The notes under the pieces are model-generated. The model saw nothing but the letters and a program-made list of their open reading frames with translations, ran no database searches and was not told the origin of the DNA. A stretch of DNA of 64,000 nucleotides from Podocnemis expansa (Eukaryota; Chordata; Testudines; Podocnemididae): NCBI GenBank assembly GCA_007922195.1, contig ML681963.1, positions 59,834,240 through 59,898,239 on the forward strand, in the 5' to 3' direction. Made by a program: the position numbers and the translations under genes. Below, one piece after another: positions 34,776-46,759 of the stretch; position 1 is the stretch's first letter, and each line of letters opens with the position of its first letter.

Positions 34776-36100
34776 AGACTCCTTGTTCGTTTCACTGAGT
34801 AGGATTGCTTCCAGGAAGTAGTGGCAGCTCTTCAGCAGCAAAATCCTCCAGATCTCGCACAGGTGACAGCTCCAGGACAAACACAAGTGGTGACTCCTTC
34901 TTCCATATGGGAGGAATGTGAGTTGATATACAGTACCAAAGGCTGGGGAAGCTTCCTGCCCTCTTTCTAGAGACTGCACTCACAGTCCCAGCTGTTGACT
35001 GAAGAGCAGATGCCCAGTCCTTCCCCTGCACCCATTGCAGAAAGCAGGAATCTAATGACAGAGTTCCAGAGCAGGTAAGGCAATGAGAGCCTGTTAAAGG
35101 GCCCCTGACTTCCCTCCATTCTGCAGTATGGACCCTCCCTCTGGACTTGCAGTGGCTTCTGTGTACTGTACCTGCCAGTTGTGTCAGTTCAGCTCTGCTT
35201 CGCAGTGCAATAAGTGGGCCAAGGACTCCCTTTGAAACTCCAGGATTGGAACCTGGGCACCCCCCAAGGCTGGGGTCAGCTGATGTGCAGGTCATCTCTG
35301 TGAATCTCCAGTAAACAAAGTATGAGATGCTGGAAAACTCCTTTCTGGGCCCAGTCTAGCACAGCCTTCCAGTCTGAACCCCCTGTCTCTTAGGGAAGGA
35401 AAGCAGCTTGAAAGACAGATCTTTGGTCTGAAATTTATCTGTGCCATTGGAGGAGAAGGACAATTAAAGGACGCTTAAGAAAAAGGTCTCATAGACGTTC
35501 AGACTCCTCTGTTGCCCTATCAAAAAGCACTTAAGAGAAGACAGAACCCCTACTTGTTTTAAAAAATCAAAATTCAAATTGGACTCTTCAAAATCCATGC
35601 TAGTTGCCATTAATAAAGGTAGCTCACAAATGCTTCCAACCTTTGCTCTTGGAGCACGAAAGTACCAAAACAGGTCTTTGCCCTTTATTTTTGTAACATC
35701 ATACAGGTGTTTACAAAAGTATTACTAAAGTTAATAGTAGCTCTCAGGCAAGAAGAGGTCCATGTGCACTGCCTCCTGGGTTTTCTTCTTTGACCCTGGT
35801 CCAGAGTTAGTGTCTGGATGCTGTCATCTATGACTAAAAATGCTGGAGACCCATGGGCTTTTGAAAGAGTACTTTAACAATTTCAGCTAATTCCCCAAAT
35901 TTTCTTATTTCAGGAAAGATATGAGCAGTTGGAGTCTCATAAAACCAGTCAGTCTCTCAAACTACCCATTCATATCCTTCTGGGATCAGTTGTCTCTGGT
36001 GTGGCTGTTCTTCAGTTGGCCTGTGCTCACATGAGGCCTCTACTGACCACCCTCCTATTGCTCTCTGTATAACTGTACCTTATAAATCTCTTATTGAAGG
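34776..36100. other. decayed sequence between RT and RNase H of DIRS copy C
   Basis: No clear motif. It may include insertions, because the spacing between RT (34.06 kb) and RNase H (36.2 kb) is larger than in intact DIRS elements. Confidence 0.35.
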
Positions 36101-36798
36101 TCTCTCTTTCCAAGAAGATTCTTAAGTCATTCAAATAATAGATGAACCTGAACAAAATCAAGTCCGGCTTCCCAGCAGTCAAACCAGTCAAGACAATAGT
36201 TACCATTGATACAAGCCTGGAGGAATGGTCCATTCACCTGGGATCAACGATTGTCCAAGGGATCTGTTCCAAACAAGAGCAAGCATGGAACAAACTGAGC
36301 TCAGGACAAGGTGGTCTCCAGGCTCTTCTCCTATATTTGGGCTCCTCTCATGCACTGATCATGACAGACAGAACCTCAGCCATGTCTGTTGGTGACATGT
36401 ATGACAAGGAGGAACAAAATCTATAGTCCTTCAAAAAAGAAGTTAGCATCCTGATGACTTTGGCAGACTTGATGACTTTGGAAAATCTACTCAATTTGTT
36501 CCCTTCACAATCAGACTAAAATAAATGCCTGACTGTCTCAGCAAGCGAAGTTAGATCATTTAGAATGGGAACTGCACCCAGAAGGGTTCCAAGTATTGAT
36601 AAAGATGCTTGATCTCATGTTTGCCTCTGTATCACAAAGAGGTACATAGAACCAACCCATACTGAAAGAACTGGTAACTAGAGAAAAAGATAGGGTTATT
36701 AATAGGCACAAAGATTTTAACTAGCTCTGTTAACTGAATATCTTGCTGTACAGGATGATTATTCTTTTTAGTCTCCATGCCTGATTTTCCATACCAGC

Positions 36799-37657
36799 TG
36801 TGATGGGTGTGATAAACCCAACACTGGAGAGTTAAAGGTGCAGGAACAACTATGGCCTAGGAAGCCTCAGCCTGGCAGGCCTGCTGGGCATGACCAGTTG
36901 GAGGATGGACTTAAAGGGGAGTCTTTTCAGCATGGCAGTATGGTGGGTGAAAAGTGGCCAATCTGTGTTAACTGCTTCAAAGGAATTATGCCAGTAAGGC
37001 ATTCCAGACTGGGCAGTTTACTGCATGGAGCTGGGACTTTCGAGCTTGCTGAGACCTTTGGACGAGATTGCCAGGTACGGCTGCCATTCACAGAAAGCCT
37101 GAACTTTAGGAAGAGACCCAGGGGAGAGCATATGCTGGACTGATGGTTGTGGACTCCTGGAACCTGGTGGAGTGGGAGGACGAGGGCTCCCCTACCCTAT
37201 GTTCCCTCTAAGGTGTGCGCACACAGGTTGTGAAGCCCATGCACACAACAAAATAAAGCGCACACAAAAAAAAATTTCAATAGTGCTAGTATTTTTATTC
37301 TACTTTAAGAAGGCGGTTTCAAGTAGCATGTTTCAAATCAGGTTTGTTATTTATAACATCAGTTCCATCACCACATCAAAATGAAATTTAGATATTATTT
37401 GCATCATACATACTTTCTTCATTGTGCTTGCAAGTTTGACCACACTCACTGGAGTGCATACAAATTTGGACAGTGGTTCTGAACATTTGCACAAAAGAAA
37501 TTTTTTGTGCACACAGCCTATGAACAATTAGAGGGAACATTGGCCCTACCCCTATACTGAGAGGTGGGGCTGCCACCATAGAGTCTCTCCATTAGACAGA
37601 GAGGGTTGCCTCACTCACACCAACACAGAGTGCTTAGAGGTTTTCTGGGGTGTGACA
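36799..37657. other. repeat-like segment carrying a hAT insertion
   Basis: Begins TGTGATGGG and ends GGGGTGTGACA, resembling LTR tips, but no target duplication matches. The hAT at 37198-37543 lies inside it. Confidence 0.3.
37198..37543. mobile_element. non-autonomous hAT element (346 bp)
   Basis: Ends TATGTTCCCTCTAA and TTAGAGGGAACATTGG are inverted. An exact 8-bp duplication CCCTACCC flanks it (37190-37197, 37544-37551). Same family as 51153 and 52299. Confidence 0.88.
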
Positions 37658-37659
37658 TT

Positions 37660-38229
37660 TTCTCCCCTGCTAGTAATTGACAAGTTTGGTTTGCCTTTAA
37701 GACTGCATAGAAGAGAGATCCAGTGCCATGGATTTCTGGAAAGGCAGTTTTCAGCTAAGGCACATACAGGTTTTGCTATTCCATGCCCACTTTCCTAGCC
37801 ATGCCAAGAACTGGTGGCCTGAAGAGGTGGTAGGAACACTATGGCCACTGTAATCCACTAAGGATTCCTCTTAGCAAAGAGAACCCTCTTAAGAGTTCGT
37901 TTCACCACCTTTAGGGCAGCTTTTACAACTGGAGTGGGACAAAGTTTCTTAAGTGCCATAGGACTGAGACTAAGAATTCTTGGTTCTAGTGGAGCAGCAG
38001 AGTGGCATAGCCAGACCTCAGGCCCCTTCATCTGATAATTTGTTTATTTGAGACATTCAGAAGAGTTGGCGTGTGCCTTATTTAAAAGGATGCTAAGTAA
38101 AGTTTGATTCACACTATTACAAATCATTAATCTTGCAACACAGTTTCAAAAGAGCCTATTAAGGATGCTAAATAGTCTAAGGTGAGAGAAAATATTGACC
38201 GAGAAGCAGAAATTATTAAATTTTCTACA
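37660..38229. other. no gene seen
   Basis: Intergenic sequence without recognised features. Confidence 0.5.
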
Positions 38230-38390
38230 TGGCAAAAAGTTAAAAGTGAGGTACCTTAAATTAGTGTACTAGGACTGGTGTTGTTAATAAATCAAGCAGT
38301 GCTATAGAAAAGAAGATGAACAATGACATGGCAAAACTTGCAGATGACACACTATTTAAGTTAATAGCTGGAATTCAGAATATGTATCCT
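38230..38390 (+). pseudogene. LINE RT scrap
   Basis: MAKLADDTLFKLIA at 38326-38367 is the RT catalytic ADD motif region, and ISVLGLVL-like text before it matches motif B. Very decayed. Confidence 0.55.
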
Positions 38391-38741
38391 AGTCCCCAAG
38401 AAAAGGCCCTGAATCTATTGCCTTTTTATAGCTGAGGGATTTTTTTTTATTCCTTTGCATGGGATTCACTGAAGTGACTTGCATAGTGAAATCTCCCAGT
38501 CACCTGATGCTTTTCATTCTGCTGAGTGAGTTCTGCAGCTTTTGATTGAGTCTTACGATGATTTGAAAGACTGACTCCATGTCCCAGCCTGCAGGGTGGA
38601 AGCACTTCATTAGTATACAGGGCAGGTACTGAGAGGAGGCTGTCTCTGTGCAACAGCCCTTGATCCACTTCTCTTATTAATATGGCTGTGGGGGGAGGCG
38701 GAGAGAGAGAGCAAAAGAAAGGAAGAGACCATCCTTTACAG

Positions 38742-39128
38742 CAGTGGTTCCCAACCTGTGGTCTGGGGACCCCCAGGGGTCCACAGACATTGCAGCGGGT
38801 CCACAGAGCCTCTCCCTACTGGGGCAAGAATCCAGCTACAGCCTTGATGCTTCCCCCCAGAGCTGCCTTTCCTGCCCATGGCTGGATCCTGGCAGGGGGA
38901 TGGGGTCACAGCGGCTCCTTGGCAGGGGCAAGAGCAGGGGGCCATAACTGCTGTGGCTTGGTTCCCCAGTGGCACGGGCCATGGTGGCAGCAGCATTGCT
39001 CGCTGGCTATCCCAGTGGTGCCACCAGAGTCTGCCTGTGTGGGCAAGGTTGCATAATCAATCAGGGGGGCTGCAAAGATTTTTTTTGTTAAAAGGGGTCC
39101 CCAGCCTGAAGAAGGTTGGGAACCACTG
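38742..39128. mobile_element. non-autonomous hAT element (387 bp)
   Basis: Ends CAGTGGTTCCCAACCTG and AGGTTGGGAACCACTG are inverted repeats. An exact 8-bp duplication CTTTACAG flanks it (38734-38741, 39129-39136). Same family as 52316-52728. Confidence 0.93.
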
Positions 39129-39136
39129 CTTTACAG

Positions 39137-39932
39137 CTCCTTTTTGTTGTTGTTTGTCTGTTTGTTGTTACTATTGGTGATGTCAAATGAGACTGGAAAC
39201 ATTAGTCAAAATCTGGTGTCACTCTCTATTGACAACCACTCATTGCTTAATAGATTAAAGGGCAAATATCTGTGAAGATAGCCATGGGGGAGGGGATTCA
39301 TAGGCCAGAATAAATAAACAAAAAACAAATATACTAATCACCTGTTGAATTTGTTATTACTGGACTGTTCTGAGAATTAACTTCTAACTTATGTGATAAG
39401 ATTTCTAAACATCACATCATCAAATACCAACCTATTCTTGTTGCTGATTTGTCTGGTTTTCTCTTTGGGTAGTTGGCTCTTTATTAAGATCAGAAGGCTA
39501 AGTCCGTTATAAATGTGTATGCTTAGGTGGAGGGGAGAGAACAAGTGCAAGAGTAACAAATCTGATATTATGATTTATTTGTTTAGCTTCTGCAAACTGC
39601 TAATCTGTGAAAAAATATACATTCCCTGACTTTCCTGCCAAAGAATAGAAAAATATGCTTTACAAATCATCTTTGAACCTCTCTTTTTCTTTATATTTTG
39701 TATATAAAACAAACAAGGAGTCCTATGGCACTTAATATGACAGTTTAGAACAGGAAATTAAGAAAACTGTTCCCAGATAAAATTGTAGGGGAAATTTAGG
39801 ATGAAGAATATGAATACCCACATTTAAAATGACTATGAAAATAGGGCTTTTTCCTTTGCTCTCACTACAAGTACCACAAAAGCCCCATTCTGACATTCTT
39901 TACACACCTGTAACTTCCATTTATTTCACTAA
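39137..39932. other. no gene; short Penelope tail scrap
   Basis: Mostly unique AT-rich sequence. AACAAACAAGGAGTCC at 39709 begins a Penelope tail fragment that ends by about 39745. Confidence 0.5.
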
Positions 39933-40809
39933 GGCTGTGTTCACACAGCACTTTTGTTTCGAAACAACCTCATTGTTTCAAAACAAAAAAAAACGTGTTT
40001 CGAAACAAGTTAAACCCCATTTGGGGGCAAAACAACCTTGTTTCGAAACCATTGTTTCGAAACAACTCGTATGAACATGTTGTTTCGGAACAAGACGTTC
40101 TGAAACAACAGGTCAAGGGCTGCCCCCTCAGCACCCTGGCCAGGGAACACTCAGCACCCTGGCAAGGGTGCTGAGGGGTGTCCCCTGGCCAGCGCCTGCA
40201 GATCTGGGCTGCAGGCACCGTCAGGGTTCAGCGCTGCCCGGCGCTGCTCGCTGCCGTGCCTGCAAAGGGGGGCTGCNNNNNNNNNNNNNNNNNNNNNNNN
40301 NNNNNNNNNNNNNNNNNNNNNNNNNNNNNNNNNNNNNNNNNNNNNNNNNNNNNNNNNNNNNNNNNNNNNNNNNNNNNNNNNNNNNNNNNNNNNNNNNNNN
40401 NNNNNNNNNNNNNNNNNNNNNNNNNNNNNNNNNNNNNNNNNNNNNNNNNNNNNNNNNNNNNNNNNNNNNNNNNNNNNNNNNNNNNNNNNNNNNNNNNNNN
40501 NNNNNNNNNNNNNNNNNNNNNNNNNNNNNNNNNNNNNNNNNNNNNNNNNNNNNNNNNNNNNNNNNNNNNNNNNNNNNNNNNNNNNNNNNNNNNNNNNNNN
40601 NNNNNNNNNNNNNNNNNNNNNNNNNNNNNNNNNNNNNNNNNNNNNNNNNNNNNNNNNNNNNNNNNNNNNNNNNNNNTTTCCTGCTTTTTTCTTATTTCGA
40701 AGTAACATTTTGTTAATTCGAAATATGTTATTTTGAAACAAGGCGTTATTTCAAAACAAGTTGTTTCGACACAACTTGTTTCGAAATAACCGTGTGTGTG
40801 AATACAGCC
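39933..40809. mobile_element. non-autonomous PIF/Harbinger element, contains assembly gap
   Basis: Terminal inverted repeats GGCTGTGTTCACACAGC and GTGTGTGTGAATACAGCC are flanked by TAA on both sides (39930-39932, 40810-40812), the 3-bp TWA target of PIF/Harbinger transposases. Both subterminal regions are packed with GTTTCGAAAC-type palindromes. The middle is GC-rich and includes the gap. Confidence 0.85.
40277..40676. other. assembly gap (400 N)
   Basis: Exactly 400 undetermined bases, probably an estimated size. The preceding bases are GC-rich. Confidence 0.99.
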
Positions 40810-40812
40810 TAA

Positions 40813-42222
40813 ATGTTTTCTTAAATATGCAAGGACTCACAATCTTTAACAATCACAAGTGATTAGAGTCCCAAGTATTTTAGAGGTCAGATAACTTCAG
40901 ACAGCATACATTTTATTAGAAACAGAACCAAAAGTAGTTCTACACCCAAGATTTTAATATTTGAAGTTCAGCTGGGGTATACTGTTGCTGGATCCATTTA
41001 ATAAGGAGCTAAGAAGAGGCAGTTCTGAAGGAAGAATAGAAGTAATCTTCAGACTGACCAATTAGAGATCAACTGTGATAGAATAACAGAGTAACATGAG
41101 CTCTGGAAGTACTGGCTTTTTCTGTCCATCTGTAAAAGATGAATCAGAGTTATAATGCTTAATTATTGGTAAAGACTCTTATAAATGTGTATAAGTAATT
41201 GATAATCAGACATGTAATCAAAAACAATGAACTCCTAAAAAAGTTCTAATGACACCATAAACCACCAGAATACAGGACTGTGATTTCCTAGGATTAAACA
41301 GTTGTTTGTTAATAACCTAGATTTTGCATTTTCACTGTTCCAAGTTTACTGTTTGTAAAGAATTCCATTATATGCTGAATTAAGGAATTATTTCTTATTA
41401 CTAATTTATCCCAAGACTTCAAGGAGTTAAGAAATAAATTTATATCTCAGAGATAAGAATAATTAAGAGAGACCATTGACAAATATGGTCAAAGGAGTTA
41501 TATAAGGAATGAAATCACCTTATAGATTCATTTACAGTGTATGCATTTTGAAAGTAAATACTGAGAATAAGTTGTAATCACTGCCATTACTTGTGGGTGT
41601 ATTTTCATAACAGGTTTAAAGCTTCATTATAACTGCAAAATTATTTTAGGTTCCAGTTCAGCAAAATATTTAAGTATGTATATAACATTAAGCATGTGAG
41701 TAGTACAATTGATTTTACTTATTTCAAGGAGACTACTCATATACCGAGTTAGACACACCGTCAGTTCCATGCCCTGTATGAGGAGTTGTGTGGAAAAACT
41801 AGTATGTGGTTATGTAACAGAAGACAATATCACAATTCATATTCCCAAAGAAGCTGAAAAAAGCATTGTTAATTTTTGCATTTCATATGTTTGAGGACTT
41901 GATTTTTCGACCATAACGTTCTATTTACATAATCTTTTTAGCATATATATGTTTAAAAAAAACCAAAACAACCAAAAAAACCTCAGAAGTTCCATCATGT
42001 GGACCTTTATTGAACCCCACATGGCCCATTAGTTGGGTTGGAACTCTTACATCAAAAGTACAGACTTTACTACTTGAGTTAATAGAATAACTGACAGCAG
42101 TAGGAGGCTGTTATCGTCTCCGTGCACTGGATAGTCAACAGGTGTGAAATATACACTTTGCCAGTTGATTTCATGGCTATCCATTAAACAGTAACAAAAC
42201 AGAATTCATGTTCTGGATAATA
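40813..42222. other. no gene seen
   Basis: AT-rich unique-looking sequence. Short frames here match nothing I recognise. Confidence 0.5.
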
Positions 42223-42224
42223 AG

Positions 42225-42310
42225 CAAGGAGTCCTGTGGCACTTTTAAAGACTAACAAATTTATTTTTCACAAGCCCTTTTGTGAGGGGAGTCCCACTTC
42301 ATCAGTCTTT
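42225..42310 (-). repeat. Penelope-like 3' tail fragment
   Basis: AAGGAGTCCTGTGGCAC, GACTAACAAATTTATTTTTC and CACTTCATCAG in tail order, minus orientation. Confidence 0.75.
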
Positions 42311-42580
42311 CTGTCCTTGTTCCCCTCCAGACTGTCCCTTTCTACCCTTGCCTCCTAGCATCTTCTCCTTTGTTCCCTCACAAACACACAGAGCTAGACT
42401 CCCTCTGTTCCTGTCCCCCTTCTACTTCTGTCTCCCCTCTATCAGTCTGTCCTTATCCACACCTCTGGCCAGCCTCTGTGCTTCACCTCTCCTGCATTTG
42501 AGTCAAACTGTTTCCACTTTCTTTTTCACAGTCACATTCCCGGGGTGCCAGCAGGGGGTCACTAGAGAGTTAATCTACCT

Positions 42581-42899
42581 CTGGGGTCTGCAACCTGTGG
42601 CTCCGGAGCTGCATGTGGGTCTTTGGCTGCCCTCTTGTGGCTCCAGGCTTGGCTCACCGCCACCAGCAAACCCTGTAGACAGCCCAGTACTGACTGCACC
42701 CCCCCCCACCACCACCATGTAGGGACCTTGCAGGCTACCTGTGTGAGGCTCCAGCCCCCCCACCAAGGAACCCTGGGGCAGGCACTCTGGCCCAGCTCCC
42801 CCTATCAGAAGGCTACACCCGTTGAGTCTCTCAGAACACTTGGTTATTGAAGGAATTTTTTAAAATGGCAGCTCTTATGTTCTGGATTGCTAACCCCAG
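42581..42899. mobile_element. non-autonomous hAT element (319 bp)
   Basis: Ends CTGGGGTCTGCAACC and GGATTGCTAACCCCAG are inverted repeats. Flanks ATCTACCT and GTCTACCC match at 6 of 8. Confidence 0.72.
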
Positions 42900-42907
42900 G
42901 TCTACCC

Positions 42908-44320
42908 AATTTCAGTGCCTGGTGTCATGGAGTCCTCTGGGAGGTGGTGGTGAGCAACTGGAGAGAAAAATTTTTCAGCTCCTGCACTGCAGTGCTTTAC
43001 TGAGGATGCTCAGTACAGATGACATGATAAGTGAATTTAGTAGAGAACCTTTAACAAGTCTCTCCTGATCTTCTGCAAAGGGTGATTCTCAGATGCATAT
43101 AACTTAGCCAAATCTGAGTGGCTTTTTCTGTGGACAAATAAAAGCATCTTTCAGTCTCCAGGGCAACACTCTGCCTTTAAAATGCCTGCTTCAAAATATG
43201 GAATTGCTAGAGCTTCTCAAAACAAACAAACAAAAATTATAACATAGGCAAAACAATGTATTTTTCCAGTTTCATTCTCAGAAATGGCTGAATCATTTAT
43301 ACTGAACCTCTACCACTCCCTCCTCACAAAAAAATCAGTCTGAAGTAGGCCTCTGGCACTAAAAATTTCAGCCTGAATGGTTAAACTTTGATAGTTGCAA
43401 GCAATCAAAACAGTGTCTTGTAATGAAAAATACTAAGCCACCTTTATATGTTACTGTCATCTATGCCTATAAAATCTTCTGTAATGTTAGAAATTAAGAT
43501 GCCCAGGTTTATTTGGGTATCTGAGAACCAGAAAGTGAAATTACATAGAAACAAAAGTGAACCTGACCCAGTTTTGTTTTAGTACTCATGTTAGGGAAGC
43601 AAATAAGCACTGTAAAAGGTGAAAAGTAAATTAGATTTTAAAGACTGTTCCAGATTAAATAAACAGAGGTGATAACAGTACAACAGAGGATTCTGAAAAA
43701 AGAGAAGAACATTATGTTGACTTTTCCTTCAGTTTTCTAGTCATAGTATGAGCTCAGAGATATCACAACCTTCATAAAACAATTTAGTATAGTTTGCGTT
43801 ATTTCTTAGTTGGAAACAAAGTAACTGCTAATATAAACTTGAACATTTTCATCTAACAATTTCCATTAGCCCTGTATTGTTTAATGTATTTGTGTGTGAC
43901 CTTTCTCTGATAAAATAAGATAAAAATAATAATACTTAGCAATTATATGGTGGTGTTCATGGTCAAGTAATTTATAGTCATCCCATTCAAAGATGTTTTG
44001 CTGTAATAACTGACATTTTAAAAAATATTTTGACTTACATGCGTCACCTCATCAATAACAAGTTTAAGTGGATCATTACTGTATACATGACATCATTTCC
44101 TGTAATGATATCTTGAATTGTTATGATTCAGAACATCACACTATACGTTTCAGGGTATTAAGGGCCTGCCTACGTATGGAATTGTTCCTGATTAACTCCT
44201 TGTGTGGACAGTCTTATTTTGGAATAAAAGTGTGTTGTTCATGTTTAGCATAATCCACTTTCAAAGTGGGTTAACTGAGCACTTTCACTTCAGAATAAAA
44301 GTGTCTACACACACAGTTGG
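42908..44320. other. no gene seen
   Basis: AT-rich intergenic sequence without recognised features. Confidence 0.5.
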
Positions 44321-44321
44321 T

Positions 44322-44425
44322 CAGGAATAGAATAGAATCATAGTGTTAGAAAAAGAATTGAACCCAGGACCTGCTGTATATTAAGCAGAGGTACTAGCCA
44401 TTATATTATTTGCAGGGCTATAGCT
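44322..44425 (-). repeat. tRNA-derived SINE (Cry-like), truncated tail
   Basis: On the minus strand an A-box-like TGGCTAGTACCTCTG (44386-44400) precedes a B box GGGTTCAATTC (44355-44365), then CTATGATTCTATTC as a CR1-type 3' end. A polymerase III SINE fragment, not a functional tRNA. Confidence 0.65.
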
Positions 44426-44429
44426 ATTG

Positions 44430-45260
44430 CACTTTAAATTCATACCCTATGATGGTAGTGAACTGTCCTCAGCAGCATGTGGCTTGCAAAGTCTCCCGAG
44501 ACCATATGACAGCAGTGCTGGCTGCAGGCTCTCTTCCCTGCCTGCTGCCAAGTCTGCCTATTGCCACCCCCATGTTGAGGGACCCCCATCCTGCTTAACT
44601 GTTCTCTCTTCTGCCCTGCGGCTGAAGCTGGGAGCAGCCACTCCAAAGGCTGCTGCTTGTTACCACCCTGAGCACGATCAGGAGACTGTCTTCTGGTCAG
44701 GTAGAGGATGCAGCTGTCAGCTGTGCACAGCTGGCAGTGTTGGCTGCACAAGAGAGTGACAGGGGCTGTGCCCCTGCCCACCCATGCAGCTTACAGGGAG
44801 CATTGACTATGCTGCTGGAAGTGTCATCCTTCATATGTGTGCTAAACCTGAGACTTTGCGTAATCCTAAAATTGGTTATTTATAATATAAATAATTGGAA
44901 AAATCAGGGTTGTGTTGTATTAAAAAAAAGGCAAAACCACAGTTTTAATTTGAAAAAAATGGAAAGCCCAAATTCATGGCACACATTTTTGTGACTGGTT
45001 CTTAAGTTAAATACAAAAGCATAAATTCGTTCAAGTTTGAAAACTTCATAATACACATAAAATATTAAGAAATTATAAAATATTACTTGGTCATATTTTA
45101 GTAAACTATGTAGTAAATTCCTAAATACATAGTTTATAGAACTGTCATTTCTAAACACTTATTTAGGCCCCAATTCAGCAAAGTAGTTGAGGCCATAGAG
45201 AAAAGAAATGTGCTGCAGAAGCATAGTTTATTTGTAGGATTTAGGAAGCTATCACTTAAT
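44430..45260. other. no gene seen
   Basis: Intergenic. The GC-rich first third gives way to AT-rich sequence. Confidence 0.5.
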
Positions 45261-45261
45261 T

Positions 45262-45360
45262 AACAAGGAGTCAGGTGGCAGTTTTAAAGGCTAACAAATT
45301 TATTTATCACATGAGCTTTCGTGGGAGCGAATCCCACTTCATCAGATGCTTGAAGGCAGG
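45262..45360 (-). repeat. Penelope-like 3' tail fragment
   Basis: AACAAGGAGTCAGGTGGC, GCTAACAAATTTATTTATC and GGGAGCGAATCCCACTTC in tail order. Confidence 0.75.
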
Positions 45361-45406
45361 GAGTTCTCATTCTGTAAGTTCTCCAGCCCACTCCATGGGA
45401 GTCTAA

Positions 45407-45824
45407 GGATATGTCTACACCTAAAATCTTTGTTTGGACTTGGTTAGTCCAAACTAAGTCGTTCGAAAGTTAGTTTGAACTAAGCATGCCTTTTTAGTTT
45501 GAACTAGCTGCACTTTTTTAGTTTGAACTAACTTTTTAGTTTGAACTAAAAAAGCATGCTTAGTTGGAACTAACCACTAATTCAAACTTATTTAGTTTCA
45601 ACTAACATGTCTATATTGTGCCAGTTTGAACTAAATATGCAAATTAGTTCAAACTAAGCAGTTAGTTCAAACTAACCAGCTGAGCTAACTAGTTCAAACT
45701 AAGCTTTTTGCTTAGTAAAAATTTTTTTTATTTCAAGCTAGACAAAGCTTAGTGTAGATGGGGTTCAAACTAGTTTGAATTAAGGTTCCTTAATTCAAGC
45801 TAATTTCCTAGTGTAGACATAGCC
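45407..45824. mobile_element. Harbinger-type MITE with TTAGTTTGAACTAA palindromes (418 bp)
   Basis: Ends GGATATGTCTACAC and GTGTAGACATAGCC are inverted repeats, with TAA on both sides (45404-45406, 45825-45827). Almost the whole body is repeats of TTAGTTTGAACTAA and half-sites of it. No coding capacity. Confidence 0.85.
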
Positions 45825-45999
45825 TAAGTGCCCACCCCAGGCCTGGGACAGGGCACACCTCATTTAAAGTCCTATGATTCCTGCAGGAAATCCATGCCCA
45901 GGGATGACCTACAGTCCTTTTGCCTCAAGTTCTTGGATGAGTCCCATTTGCATGTGGAGCTTTAAGTCTAGAAAGCACACAGAGAGAGACCAGAGGCTT

Positions 46000-46108
46000 A
46001 AGTTAGCTAGCACCTCTGCTTAACATGTAGAAGGTCCTGGGTTCAATTCCCAGGGGGTTGGACTCGATGATCTCACGAGGTCCCTTCCAGCCCTATGATT
46101 TGATTTGA
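46000..46108 (+). repeat. tRNA-derived SINE with CR1 tail (Cry-like)
   Basis: A-box-like TTAGCTAGCACCTCTG (46004-46019) and B box GGGTTCAATTC (46039-46049) form the tRNA head. The tail GGTTGGACTCGATGATCTC through CCCTATGATTTGATTTG is the CR1 3' end, also seen at 49625-49676. Turtle Cry SINEs have this architecture. Confidence 0.8.
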
Positions 46109-46439
46109 AGTTCTCTTTTGAGAGCTTGCTTATGTCCATTCTATTTGTAGGTGTGTGAATGCCTCTATGCAGTTACCAGAAACTTTTTTCCCCCAAGCGG
46201 TAGCAGTAGAGCTGACTCCAGTTCCCCCTGGAGTGTCATGCTTGTGCTGTGGCATATCAGGGGACACCTGAGTCTAGCCTGCCCAGCCTGTTCCTTCTTT
46301 CCACCTCTGATGGTTACTGGAACTTTGCTGCAAACTTGGCTGACTTTTTCTATGCTAGACTTAGTAGTTAGTTGTTCTTAAGTGTTCCCCCTTTGTTGTT
46401 ATTATTAGAGTAGCTAGTGTTAGATAGCTACTTAGAGAG
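46109..46439 (+). repeat. DIRS left-end sequence, copy D
   Basis: CTTGCTTATGTCCATTC and GTAGGTGTGTGAATGC begin a stretch resembling the DIRS leader after the terminal repeat. The terminal repeat itself is poorly preserved. A CR1 begins at 46440 and DIRS gag resumes at 49677. Confidence 0.5.
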
Positions 46440-46558
46440 CCTTGGAGTCCTGTTTCAGGACAGAGGATTGATAGGCAGAGATGGCCTTCACCTGTCCAGG
46501 AAGGGGAAGAGCATATTTGGGCACAGACTGGCTAACCTAGTGAGGAGGGCTTTAAACT
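46440..46558 (+). pseudogene. CR1 ORF1 3' end (5'-truncated)
   Basis: Frame reads DRGLIGRDGLHLSRKGKS then LANLVRRALN and a stop at 46556-46558. In CR1 this is the end of ORF1, whose C-terminal part is an SGNH/GDSL-like esterase, and GRDGLHLS carries the conserved Asp-x-x-His block of that fold. Everything upstream is missing, a 5' truncation typical of LINE insertion. Confidence 0.8.
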
Positions 46559-46759
46559 AGGTTCAACAGGGGAAGGAGACCAAAGCCCACAGGTAAGTGA
46601 CAATGTGGGTGATCTGGGGGAAGGGCTGAAACTTGGGGCTGGGACTGTAGCACCAGCACTAAAAGAGAAGGTAGTTGGAATGGGGGGGGGGAATCAGGTA
46701 AATGTCTTAAGTGCTCTACTGAAGCCACAATATGCAAGGAGAGTGGGGGAGGAGAACTC

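Larger units (their letters stand above)
31740..36700 (+). pseudogene. DIRS-like retrotransposon, copy C: gag, RT and RNase H remnants
   Basis: Follows a DIRS terminus. Gag: a KCSCCKR knuckle start near 31765, then RRKVYSLLPRYL-like text near 32760-32800 and EFLELFKDN near 32895-32920. RT: VIYWGEVFIPS-like entry text near 33670-33710 and the catalytic NYHLDDWL at 34042-34065, the DIRS form of YxDD. RNase H: TIDTSLEEWSIHLGSTIVQG near 36195-36260, HALIMTDRTSAM near 36350-36385, and a LDHLEWELHPEGFQVL stretch near 36556-36605. Stops and frameshifts are frequent, so it is inactive. It is interrupted by a hAT (32471-32669) and a Penelope tail (34684-34775). No tyrosine recombinase was recognised downstream. 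Confidence 0.75.

Noticed and set aside
36799..37657. Solo LTR with TGTGATGGG...GTGTGACA ends
   Set aside because: Flanking bases (CCAGC and TTTTC) do not match, and no TATA/AATAAA order was found, so it is only noted as repeat-like.
40151..40741. Frames of 175-196 codons
   Set aside because: They run through 400 undetermined bases, so their length is meaningless.
46000..46060. tRNA gene
   Set aside because: A and B boxes are present, but no acceptor stem or anticodon arm folds properly, and a CR1 tail follows: it is a SINE head. The same holds for 44355-44400.
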